From an uncultured Chitinophagales bacterium (GTDB lineage Bacteria > Bacteroidota > Bacteroidia > Chitinophagales > JAHDHT01): a stretch of 34,459 nucleotides of DNA. How positions within the stretch are numbered: position 1 is the first letter of the stretch; every line of letters begins with the position of its first letter. Of the stretch, positions 1 to 8,065 are shown one piece after another. The notes under the pieces were generated by a model. The model saw only the letters and a list, made by a program, of their open reading frames with translations. It made no database searches and was not told the origin of the DNA. The position numbers were made by a program, and so were the translations under genes. The DNA lies in contig CALHDG010000253.1 of NCBI GenBank assembly GCA_938023075.1, positions 1 to 34,459 of the forward strand, written 5' to 3'.

Positions 1-545
1 GTTCACATAGATTCCTTGTAATACATACGCTATGTGTTCTATCTGCCTATGTGGTTCTAATATTATACGCTACTTTCCTTGAACCACATAGATATTTAGT
101 TCACATAGATTCCTTGTAATACATACGCTATGTGTTCTATCTGCCTATGTGGTTCTAATATTATACGCTACTTTCCTTGAACCACATAGATATTTAGTTC
201 ACATAGATTCCTTGTAATACATAGTCTATGTGTTTTATCTGCCTATGTGGTTCTAATATTATACGCTACTTTCCTTGAACCACATAGATATTTAGTTCAC
301 ATAGATTCCTTGTAATACATAGTTTATGTGTTTTATCTGCCTATGTGGTTCTAATAATGTATGCTTAGACAGTATTTCTTTGAACCACATAGATATTTAG
401 TTCACATAGATTCCTTGTAATACATAGTCTATGTAGTTCTAATATTATACGCTACTTTCTTTGAACCACATAGATATTTTAGTTCACATAGTAAGTTTCG
501 AAAATATGCCTTATGCTATGTGTTCTATCTGCCTATGTGGTTCAA
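1..545. repeat. Tandem array of ~98-bp palindromic units
   Basis: Units begin with gttcacatag at 1, 99, 197, 295, 400 and 482, so the first three periods are exactly 98 bp, the fourth is 105 bp (an altered segment near 355-380), the fifth is 82 bp (internal deletion) and the last is partial. Each full unit contains an 11-bp perfect inverted repeat, ctatgtggttc paired with gaaccacatag across about 23 nt, plus a second weaker pair cacatag/ctatgtg. The array touches the left edge and may continue beyond it. It stops about 10 bp from the end of the GxxExxY gene. It is not a CRISPR, because there are no unique spacers between the units. Confidence 0.95.
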
Positions 546-554
546 ACATACCAT

Positions 555-971
555 TTAGTAATCCGGCAAATCCCGATAAAACTCATTAACCATGGTTTTC
601 TGTCCATATTTAAAAATGTTGGTACAGTTAAAGTTAATAAGAATTCCTTTTGGCTTTTCTAACATTCTCATATAGGTTAACAATACCGCCTCGTGAATAG
701 GCAAGATGCCTGCCATCGCTTTCAGTTCAACAATAATCAAATCTTCTACTAATACATCATATCGTAAATCTGCTTCTAAATAAACGCCTTTATATTCCAA
801 AGGTACTTTTTGTTGAGATACGGCTGTTAACTTTTGTAATTGCAATTCTCTCAAAAAACATTTTTCATATACGCTTTCCAATAAGCCGGGTCCTAATTCT
901 TTATGTACGGCAATAGCACAGCCAATTATTTTATAGCTCAAATCATCCACTAATTGCTTGGTAACTCTCAT
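555..971 (-). CDS. GxxExxY family protein (PD-(D/E)XK nuclease-like)
   Basis: This 138-residue protein carries the signature of the GxxExxY family (PDDEXK_3): ELGPGLLESVYE near residues 25-36, giving G29, E32 and Y35. A nuclease-like core follows, with D72 in the segment RYDVLVED and E82-L-K84 in VELKA, which fits a PD-(D/E)XK fold. The length is typical of the family and the gene looks intact. The cellular role of the family is not established. The start is the ATG at 969-971. No Shine-Dalgarno is visible, as usual in Bacteroidota. The stop lies about 10 bp from the 98-bp tandem array, and an ATPase fossil lies upstream on the same strand, so this corner looks like accessory DNA. I am sure of the family and not of any function. 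Confidence 0.88.
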   Translation of the reverse strand: MRVTKQLVDDLSYKIIGCAIAVHKELGPGLLESVYEKCFLRELQLQKLTAVSQQKVPLEYKGVYLEADLRYDVLVEDLIIVELKAMAGILPIHEAVLLTYMRMLEKPKGILINFNCTNIFKYGQKTMVNEFYRDLPDY

Positions 972-1069
972 GGTTTTATTATTTTATGAATTAAATATAT
1001 AAAATCTTTATTCATTCAAAAATAATAACTCTTTGAAATTGAATATGAATTGGTTAAAGTAAGTACAAC

Positions 1070-1306
1070 TTAACACCTCTTGAAAATTAAGTTGTTCAAA
1101 AATTTGAGCGTTGTGGGTTGCGTATCAATATGTAAAGCTTTATACAACATCTCCAACAAATTGCTCTTCACACTCGCATTCTTTCCGATAATAATATTTA
1201 AGCCATCACAAAATTCTACTTCAGCCTCTTTAATAGATTTGTAACCTTTAAGCTTTGCTTCTTTTAAATAAAAGGGTTAAGTTTGGTTAACTGCAGTTTC
1301 TGCCAT
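1070..1306 (-). pseudogene. Fossil N-terminus of an AAA/RecF-like ATPase
   Basis: Reading the minus strand from the ATG at 1304-1306 gives MAETAVNQT, then an in-frame TAA at codon 10. The same frame then continues for about 68 codons to a TAA at 1070-1072. The continuation includes KLKGYKSIKEAEVEF and the Walker A-like GKNASVKSNLLE. In the AAA_21/AAA_23-type ATPases, which include OLD- and RecF-like proteins, this is normally GKNGSGKSN, so the second P-loop glycine has become valine. Everything after the Walker A region is missing. A premature stop, a damaged P-loop and the missing body together indicate a dead remnant. The intact GxxExxY gene occupies the place where the C-terminal part would have been. 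Confidence 0.75.
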
Positions 1307-1429
1307 TGCTGATTTTTTTTATTCAAAGATAAACTTATTTATGTTTTGATAGAGATGGATTAAAGCAAATCAAAAAAAGCCAAATGTCAATTTTAATGTT
1401 TAATTTTGATTTTTTTAATAGTGTTTAAT

Positions 1430-1966
1430 ATGCGATCTGATCAGCTTATAATATTTGCAAACTTTATACTTATTGTTTGTATAGTAGTGATAACTGCCTG
1501 TGCCAGCAACAGTGTAAACGAAAACAAAACCACCGCCCCAACTGTAAAAGAAGAAGCAAATACCACACCCAAAAATCCGACTATCAATTGGATGACCTTG
1601 CCTGAAATGGAAACTGCCATGTTAAGCAAGCCGAAAGATATTTTAATTATGGTATACGCCATTTGGTGCGAAGAAAGTAAACGCTACGAAGAAACCACCT
1701 ACCAAGAAAGCAACATTATAAAATATATAAATGAGCATTATTACGCTGTAAAAGTTGATGCCGAAGAAGCCAAAACCTTAACTTACCGGGGTAAAGAATA
1801 CAACATTCATCCTAATACCGGGCATAATGAAATTGTATATGAATTGAAGGCTCGTTCAATACCCTGTTTGGTTTTTTTAGATGAAGATTTTGAATTACAA
1901 GGACATAAAATGGGTTACACCAATATGGAAGATTTAGATGAATTATTGTTTACCTATAATGATTAG
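1430..1966 (+). CDS. Thioredoxin-fold lipoprotein with a CxxS site
   Basis: I chose the ATG at 1430 because the longer frame would need a TTG at 1406. The resulting 178-residue protein starts with a hydrophobic signal peptide and an ITAC lipobox (Cys24), so it is probably a lipoprotein. A Ser/Asn/Thr/Lys-rich spacer follows. The mature domain resembles the thioredoxin_7/DUF255 group: VYAIWCEESKRYEE, then YYAVKVDAEE, a cis-Pro-like ARSIPCLVFLDED loop and a C-terminal helix. The active site is W-C-E-E-S, with Cys80 and Ser83, so the resolving cysteine of CxxC is absent. That makes disulfide isomerase or monothiol chemistry, or a purely structural role, more likely than dithiol reduction. It is apparently monocistronic. 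Confidence 0.75.
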   Translation: MRSDQLIIFANFILIVCIVVITACASNSVNENKTTAPTVKEEANTTPKNPTINWMTLPEMETAMLSKPKDILIMVYAIWCEESKRYEETTYQESNIIKYINEHYYAVKVDAEEAKTLTYRGKEYNIHPNTGHNEIVYELKARSIPCLVFLDEDFELQGHKMGYTNMEDLDELLFTYND

Positions 1967-2094
1967 GTAAGTAAAGTTTGGCAAAGTTAAGTTCATTTTG
2001 CGATCACTTCGACACAAACATCATCGTACAATTTGAGGCATCTTGATAGAGTCCGGATTTTGGCGCGTTTGAAAAGACGACTGCGGTTTATAAA

Positions 2095-2200
2095 TTAGCC
2101 CCGATAGCAGTGGTTATGCTGCCTGAAGCGTTGGCAACTGAAGCATTGCCGCAGCATTTGAACGGATAGCGGGGAGCCCGTTACCTAAAAGCTGCATTGT
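2095..2200 (+). ncRNA. Flavo-1-like structured RNA element
   Basis: The segment begins TTAGCCCCGATAGCAGTGG and ends GAACGGATAGCGGGG followed by a short tail. The two GATAG boxes sit at the base of a structure in which ccccg (2099-2103) can pair with cgggg (2170-2174). An inner arm, atgctgc (2116-2122) with gcagcat (2151-2157), encloses a variable loop. From memory this matches a conserved intergenic element common in Bacteroidota, which I believe is the Rfam Flavo-1 motif. The name is from recall, but the paired boxes are visible. It lies downstream of the thioredoxin-like gene on the same strand, so it may sit in that 3' UTR. Confidence 0.6.
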
Positions 2201-2214
2201 TTCGCTTCAATAAA

Positions 2215-2256
2215 AAAATCTTGTAAAACAGTTATTACGCTGCTCTACAAGATTTT
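2215..2256 (-). terminator. Intrinsic terminator of the protease gene
   Basis: There is a perfect 11-bp stem, aaaatcttgta (2215-2225) with tacaagatttt (2246-2256), and a 20-nt loop. On the minus strand it is followed by a run of T (seven consecutive), as expected for the end of the tail-specific protease transcript that stops at 2280. Only four T follow on the plus strand, so it would be a weaker stop for the opposing transcript. Confidence 0.75.
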
Positions 2257-2279
2257 CCAATATATGATATTTTATTTTA

Positions 2280-4466
2280 CTAAGATTTCAACTCGCCCAA
2301 AATATTCAGGGCTTCATAAATGTAGAAATCTTTGTTTAAAATTTTCAACCATTCTTCATTGCGTTCTTTTTTGCTTTCATCACTTTCAATTTCGTCCACA
2401 TCATCTTTTAAGTTGGCAATTGTAATGCTTTCAATTTTCTTTTCTAAATCATCAAACTTATCGTCGTCTTGTTTAAGCGCATCGTTTTCGGCTTTAAAGG
2501 TTTCGAAGTGTAAACTTCTGTCGGTATTGTCGCGCTGCTCTTTTAACTTTAGTGCTTGCTCTCTTACTAACTGAAACAATTCACTATCCTTAACACGCTC
2601 AGTACTACTGGCTTTTATACTCACCACCTCATCGCTTAAATCATCAACTGAAGTATATTTTGCCGGTTTAATTTCTGACCAAGGCATCACATTATCTTTC
2701 AAGCGTTCGCCATATTCAATTTCTGCATAAGTGTCTGGCAAAACAATATCGGGTTCCACGCCTTTTTTTTGAGTAGAACCGCCGTTTATACGATAAAACT
2801 TTTGAATGGTTAACTTAACCGATCCCAACGGACGTACATAGGCAAATTCTGGGTTCAACATTCTATCTAAGTTATGAAAACGTTGCACCGTTCCTTTTCC
2901 ATAAGTAGATTCGCTACCGATTACAATGCCGCGATCGTAATCTTGTATGGCAGCCGCAAAAATTTCGGATGCCGAAGCACTATTAGAATTGACCAATACG
3001 GTTAAGGGACCATCATATTGTACCGATGGATCGTAATCATTATGTAAACGTGCCGGACCTTTTTTACCTTTTACCTGCACTATAGGACCTTGCTCAATAA
3101 ACAAACCCACCATTTGAACCACATCTTGTAAAGATCCACCGGTGTTGTTTCTCAGATCAATTACCAAACCTTCAATATCTTCTTTTTCAAATTTTTCTAA
3201 TTCTATTTTAATGTCTTTATAACAACTTCTGCCATTGCGTTGATCACTAAAATCAGAATAGAAAGAAGGTAAATCAATATAACCCAATTTGGTTCCTTCA
3301 TTTTCAATTACGGCACTTTTGGCGTAGGTATCTTCCAAAATAACCACATCTCTAATGATTGGGACAACGGTTTGCGTACCATCAATTTTTTTAACGGTTA
3401 AGCGTACTTCCGTTCCTTTTTTGCCTCTAATTAATTTTACTACTTCATCCAATGGCATATCTACTACATCAACCGGCTCGTCTTCACCTTGCGCTACTTT
3501 TAAAATGGTATCTTCGGCTTTTAACTCCCCTTGTCGAGAAGATGGACTACCTGGAATAATAGCGTTTACTTTGGTATAAATACCTTCTTGTGTTAAACGT
3601 GCGCCAATGCCTTCTAACTTGCCGCGCATGTTAATGTCAAAGTTTTCCTTATCTTCCGGCGGATAATAGCTGCTGTGTGGATCAATAGCTTGTGTTATGG
3701 CGTTCACATATTGTGCAAAATAATCATCGTCATTGCGTTGGTTTAAGCGAACAAACCAATCATTATAGGTTTTAGCTACCTTTTCACGCATCTCTACTTC
3801 TAACTCCTCAAAAGTTTTCGGTTCTTTTTTTTCCTCTACTTTTAAATCATCAACTAATTCATCACCTTTAACATTAACCGATTCTTCAGCTAATTCTTTT
3901 TTTGTTGCTTTCTCCTTTTCCGCAGTTTCTTTCTCTTCTTCTTGTGCATTTAAATGATCGGAAATTCTAATCATTACATTGTACTTCAAAATTTTTCTCC
4001 AACGATCTTTTAATTCAGCTTTGGTTTCACAAAAATCTAATTTTTCTTCATCAAACTCGATACTCTCATTAACAGAAAAATCAAATGGTTCGGCTAAAAT
4101 TTCATCAATATAGCCTTTTAATTCTTTTTGCCGTTCAATTAAAGTAGTGTGGGCTTTTTCGTAAAATTCGAAATTGAGATCCTGTACAAATTCATCTAAC
4201 TCTAACTTGTAGGGTTCTAAAATGGCTACATCCGATTGAAGTAAATATCTTTTTTGTTGATCAATATTTTTTAAATACAAATCATACACCTTTTCAGCAT
4301 ACTCGTCAGTGTATTTCATGTTATCATAATGATATTCATCAATATGACTTAATATAACGGACAATAAAATCTGTTCTTTAGAAAAACGTTCATCAGAAAT
4401 GTTTGCCGAAACACAGGCTATACTTAGCACGAGTGCTGAAAGGATCAGCGTAAATTGTTTGCGCAT
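2280..4466 (-). CDS. prc: Carboxy-terminal processing protease (Prc/CtpA, S41)
   Basis: This 728-residue protein is a tail-specific periplasmic protease of the long Prc type. Residues 1-21 form a signal peptide ending VSA. Residues 30-260 form the N-terminal helical domain, interrupted by a highly charged Glu/Lys-rich insert at about 174-225. A PDZ domain spans about 275-365. The S41 core contains the active-site segment NSNSASASEIF and GKGTVQ, giving Ser498, Asp509 and Lys524 as the Ser-Lys site by alignment with E. coli Prc. The spacing is one residue longer than in E. coli. The last 130 residues form the DUF3340-type C-terminal domain. Its substrates are probably misfolded or C-terminally tagged envelope proteins, as for the family. 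Transcription appears monocistronic, with a promoter box at 4577-4584 and a terminator at 2215-2256. Confidence 0.93.
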   Translation of the reverse strand: MRKQFTLILSALVLSIACVSANISDERFSKEQILLSVILSHIDEYHYDNMKYTDEYAEKVYDLYLKNIDQQKRYLLQSDVAILEPYKLELDEFVQDLNFEFYEKAHTTLIERQKELKGYIDEILAEPFDFSVNESIEFDEEKLDFCETKAELKDRWRKILKYNVMIRISDHLNAQEEEKETAEKEKATKKELAEESVNVKGDELVDDLKVEEKKEPKTFEELEVEMREKVAKTYNDWFVRLNQRNDDDYFAQYVNAITQAIDPHSSYYPPEDKENFDINMRGKLEGIGARLTQEGIYTKVNAIIPGSPSSRQGELKAEDTILKVAQGEDEPVDVVDMPLDEVVKLIRGKKGTEVRLTVKKIDGTQTVVPIIRDVVILEDTYAKSAVIENEGTKLGYIDLPSFYSDFSDQRNGRSCYKDIKIELEKFEKEDIEGLVIDLRNNTGGSLQDVVQMVGLFIEQGPIVQVKGKKGPARLHNDYDPSVQYDGPLTVLVNSNSASASEIFAAAIQDYDRGIVIGSESTYGKGTVQRFHNLDRMLNPEFAYVRPLGSVKLTIQKFYRINGGSTQKKGVEPDIVLPDTYAEIEYGERLKDNVMPWSEIKPAKYTSVDDLSDEVVSIKASSTERVKDSELFQLVREQALKLKEQRDNTDRSLHFETFKAENDALKQDDDKFDDLEKKIESITIANLKDDVDEIESDESKKERNEEWLKILNKDFYIYEALNILGELKS

Positions 4467-4576
4467 TGTTTTCTTTATTTATATTTATTATTATTTTAAG
4501 ATAGAATTGTTATTTGATAACAGATAAATGTGGATTTGCATCTAATAAACTGCAATTTAAACTATTTAGTACATTA

Positions 4577-4584
4577 CAAATATA
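4577..4584 (-). promoter_or_regulatory. TAnnTTTG -7 box upstream of prc
   Basis: The minus strand reads TATATTTG, a perfect match to the Bacteroidota -7 consensus TAnnTTTG, about 110 nt upstream of the protease ATG. A clear -33 TTTG box is not visible at 19-21 nt spacing, so the call rests on the -7 box alone. Apart from this, the ~300-bp gap between prc and the plus-strand gene at 4766 contains no gene that I can see. Confidence 0.4.
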
Positions 4585-4765
4585 CGACTAATATTAAATA
4601 ACTTTAAAAAAGGCTATGTTCAAAAAAAACAGTAATCCCCTTTTACAAAGCATTTGTTGATAAGACCTTCTTTTACACAAAAGTTACAAATGGTGCGAAG
4701 TAGTATCTTTTTTTTATCCTATCTTACAACTTAATTTGAAACTCATCTTTTAAAATAAAAAAGTA

Positions 4766-6399
4766 ATGAAAATAAATTTACTTGCCGCAATTGTTATAAT
4801 GACACTCGGTGTTGGCAACAAAGGTATGGCTCAACAAACCTTTGATTGTAAAGTAGCAACTGCCTATGATTTTTTGGATGTAAATAGTGTTAGAGCAAGA
4901 GTCAATCAAGGAGGTACAATGTGGTGGGATTAAACAATGCCCGTTATGAAGTACCTAAAACAGATTCTGGAATAAAAAAACATGTAATTTTTGCCGGAGC
5001 GATATGGATGGGTGGTTTAGACGATTCTAAAACCTTAAGAGTGGCTGCTAACACCTATCGGCAATCTGGTAATGATTTTTGGACCGGTCCTTTAGAAAAT
5101 GAAACTACTGATCAATTGAATTGTAGTAATTTTGATCGCATCTCAAAAGTATATCGAACAGAAATCAATGACTTTAAAGCCTTTGGCAACATAACGGATA
5201 ATTTAAGATACTATCCGGCGAAAAATAACCCGCAATTACATAAAGAATATGGACAATCTTTACCCAAAGATCAAGATTATGCCCCTTTTGTTGATGTGAA
5301 TAAAGATGGGATTTACAACATTGAAGATGGGGATTACCCGAAAATAAAAGGTGATCAAAGTTTGTATTGGATAATAAATGATTTGGGAAACATACATACG
5401 GAAACCAACGGAAACCCGATTGGGGTAGAAGTAAAAAATACGGCTTATGCTTATGCCAACACTTCTTCAATTTTAGATACTACTACCTTTTATCGTTTTG
5501 ATATTACCAATCGTTCACGATTTAACTACACTGATTTTATTTTTGGGTTGTGGGTTGATTGTGATTTGGGAAATTTTGGAGATGACCATATTGGAGTTGA
5601 TACCATAGATAATTTTGCTTTTGTATATAATGGTGATGATTTTGATGATGGCGCAGAAGGCTATGGTAACAACATTCCAATTTTAGGTGTGGCTATGTTA
5701 CGCGCACCTTACACCCCACTTAATGATCAATCAAGTTTAGGTGCTTTTTTTAATTACGAAACAGACTTTGGAACTCCTCGTCATTGGGGAGATTATTATG
5801 GTATATTACAGGCTATTTTCAGAAATGGACATCATTTAACTTATGGAGGAAACGGATTGGGTGTAGAAAATCCACCTACCAAATATATGTATTCGGGCAA
5901 TCCATCTGACAGCTTGGGAAATGCATGGTCAGAATGTTCGGTACCAAATACTCCTGCAGACCGTCGCTTTTTGCTATGCTCCAAACCGTTCAACTTACCT
6001 AAAGGTGCCACGGCGAGTTTGGAGTTTGCGGTGATTACCTCTTTTGATGTGCAATATCCTTGTCCTGATATTACGAATTTTAAAAAGACGGTACAATATG
6101 TTCAAAACTTTTATGATGCACTTCCAGAAAATGAGCCAACTTCTGCAAATTCAACAGCAGTACTTCAACATGCAGTTCAGGTATTTTATGATCCACAACA
6201 TCATATTGCACATATTTCATCTAACTATAAATTTGATAGTGCCACTTTATTTTCTATACAAGGTATTCAAATAGATCAACCTTATTTTATGGATGATAAT
6301 ACGTTGAAATTCGAAAACAATCTTACCGCAAGTTTATACATCTTAAAACTACAAAGCGCAGATGGAAAAACTTTCATACAAAAAATATTATTTAAGTAA
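4766..6399 (+). pseudogene. T9SS-sorted secreted protein, broken by a -1 frameshift
   Basis: The gene starts at the ATG at 4766 with a signal peptide, MKINLLAAIVIMTLGVG, ending near MAQ. It reads in frame for about 51 codons to TMWWD followed by a TAA at about 4932. The rest (about 485 codons) continues in another frame from 4921 without interruption. Adding one base to gattaaac (gatttaaac) restores WWDLNNARYEVP, the expected join in this type of Bacteroidota secreted protein. The body has a GGLD...ANTYRQSG segment, a calcium-loop-like DVNKDGIYNIEDGDYP, and no recognisable enzymatic motif. The last ~75 residues form a type A T9SS sorting domain (LFSIQGIQI, LKFENNLTASLYILKL, QKILFK). The restored length is about 544 residues. 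A real lesion and a sequencing or assembly error are both possible. Confidence 0.82.
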
Positions 6400-6474
6400 A
6401 CGGTAAAGAGATATATACAAAATCAGCATTATCGATAAAAATAATGTCTGTCATCCCTCATCTGTCTTCTGGCA

Positions 6475-7641
6475 TCAAAATCGAACAACATAAGCCAAGC
6501 CAACCTGCTGCCGGTTAAGAAAAGATTTAAAATCGGCTTCTTTATATATAGGTAATACCGATTGCTTAAACAAACATTGAAATCGCAATGCCTGAGAAGT
6601 GTTTATTGTATAATCAAACTGCAAGCCTAAACCAATGTAAGGTATTAAGTTTTGTGGTTGATTTTGACGATGTAGTGGAGCACTGTTCGAAGGTTCAAAA
6701 TTAAGTGTATTGGTATGAATAGATTGTAAACGATCTTCCACAAAAAGTACCTGTTGAATGCCGCTTAGAAATACGGTTTCTCCACTTAATTTGACAAATT
6801 CAATAAATTTAGCGGATAGACTAACCCCGGCATCCACCGCAAAAATCTGTTGTTTGTTATGTATATCGAGCTTTAGTTCGGTGATTTCTTCTAATAGGTC
6901 GTTTGTATTTTTAATAGCAAGATTTGAATTGATAAAACCGATAGGAGAAGCAATTGTAACCGGGAAAGTATTGATGGGATTCCTATTGTTGTATAATACA
7001 TTTTCATTTTGATTGGATTGTAAAGCTATTTGCTCATACTGTAAAGAGGCTTTGAAAGTAGTTTTGGAGTTCAACTTTTTTTGCATACTGGCGGAAACAT
7101 AAAAGCCTTTACCGGATTTATGGTTGAAATTGACTGATTTTAGAGACTTTGAAAAAGCTTGGTTTAATCGTAAATTCCAACTGCTGTAACCCGTAGAAAA
7201 TTCGTAGTGCCATTTTTTTGATTGTTCAGGTATTATATTGAACATGATATTTTTGGTATGAAGCGATTGGTTGTTTTGACTTAAACTGTGTTCTTTCAAA
7301 CTCAAACGAGTAACTAATGATGCGCTGCCTTTTTCAACCTTATTTTTTGGAAGAACGTTTTTGTTTTGAAAGATCGAAGGTATTTTAACGACTAATGGTT
7401 TCGAATCATCTTTTAGTGCTAATTCATTTTTTTCATTAAAGATTAAGTCACTCTTTTTTTTATTCAAATTATTAACTACTTCTTTATTTGAATAAGCATT
7501 ATTTGACCGGTGCTTTTGGGTAGTAATTTGAGCAGTCCTGTTTTCAGTGGATGAATTGGTATCTGACTTTTCATCTGCAAGGGTTTCAACTATATTTACA
7601 GTGCTAATTTTTTTATCAGAAAGGCGTTGTATTGGGCTCAT
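6475..7641 (-). CDS. Beta-barrel half of a split anti-sigma/outer-membrane protein
   Basis: This 388-residue frame starts at an ATG at 7639-7641, directly after an in-frame TAA. The first ~125 residues are Asn/Lys/Ser/Thr-rich linker. The remainder (for example WHYEFSTGYSSWNLRL, GFYVSASMQKKL, IPYIGLGLQFDYT, and a terminal VGLAYVVRF) shows the alternating pattern and final aromatic residue of an outer-membrane beta-barrel. There is no signal peptide or membrane anchor, so on its own it could not be exported. Its linker continues in composition from the frame ending at 7616. The simplest reading is one ~530-residue protein (cytoplasmic domain, one TM helix, periplasmic linker, barrel) interrupted by a one-base frame change within the 26-bp overlap. 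Translational coupling with a separate product is the alternative. The precise family is not recognised. Confidence 0.7.
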   Translation of the reverse strand: MSPIQRLSDKKISTVNIVETLADEKSDTNSSTENRTAQITTQKHRSNNAYSNKEVVNNLNKKKSDLIFNEKNELALKDDSKPLVVKIPSIFQNKNVLPKNKVEKGSASLVTRLSLKEHSLSQNNQSLHTKNIMFNIIPEQSKKWHYEFSTGYSSWNLRLNQAFSKSLKSVNFNHKSGKGFYVSASMQKKLNSKTTFKASLQYEQIALQSNQNENVLYNNRNPINTFPVTIASPIGFINSNLAIKNTNDLLEEITELKLDIHNKQQIFAVDAGVSLSAKFIEFVKLSGETVFLSGIQQVLFVEDRLQSIHTNTLNFEPSNSAPLHRQNQPQNLIPYIGLGLQFDYTINTSQALRFQCLFKQSVLPIYKEADFKSFLNRQQVGLAYVVRF

Positions 7642-8065
7642 TTATCTTCTTAGCTAAATCCTTACTTAATAAGCTTTGGTTGTCTTTTTCAAGTTTGGTT
7701 GCCTGCTTATTTAATATTGTTCTGCTGTTCTTTTGAATTTCATTTGATTGATTACTTCTCGTTATATTAGAAAAATCTTTATTAACGGATAAGTCGTCTT
7801 GATGCTGCTTTTTACTATTTAAATTAGCAGTTGATTGTTGATGCGTAATTATAGTTTCCTCCGTACTTTCATTTAAATAGAAATAAGTAAGCGTTCCACC
7901 TATTAAAAATATAAAAGGCAGTAAAACCCATAACCAACGATCTCTTTTTTTAGAATAAATAGCAGCCTCAATATTAGGAAATATTTTATCAGAAGGTTGC
8001 AACCAATCTTCATTTTCAACATTGGCATGCTCAAAAATATCGTGTATGTCTTTATCTTCAAACAT
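7616..8065 (-). CDS. Anti-sigma-like single-TM protein (N-terminal half)
   Basis: This 149-residue protein has a short cytoplasmic domain with MFEDKDIHDIFEHANVE and WLQPSDKIFPNIEAAI. One transmembrane helix follows at about residues 43-65 (RWLWVLLPFIFLIGGTLTYF), then ~85 residues of Asn/Gln/Lys/Ser-rich periplasmic linker that ends abruptly at TGA. The start codon overlaps the end of the sigma factor gene by 8 nt (ATGTTTGA), which implies translational coupling. An ECF sigma factor paired with a single-TM partner is the classic sigma/anti-sigma arrangement. In many Bacteroidota the partner continues into an outer-membrane barrel. Here the barrel is in the next overlapping frame, so this is probably the first part of a single broken gene. 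Confidence 0.72.
   Translation of the reverse strand: MFEDKDIHDIFEHANVENEDWLQPSDKIFPNIEAAIYSKKRDRWLWVLLPFIFLIGGTLTYFYLNESTEETIITHQQSTANLNSKKQHQDDLSVNKDFSNITRSNQSNEIQKNSRTILNKQATKLEKDNQSLLSKDLAKKINEPNTTPF

Noticed and set aside
1-545. CRISPR array
   Set aside because: The ~98-bp units are contiguous, with no unique spacers, each unit has its own inverted repeats, and there are no cas genes.
7616-7641. Classical prfB-type programmed +1 frameshift
   Set aside because: The joint is TTC TGA rather than CTT TGA, re-pairing after a slip would be poor, and no upstream Shine-Dalgarno-like stimulator is visible. A simple indel is more likely.
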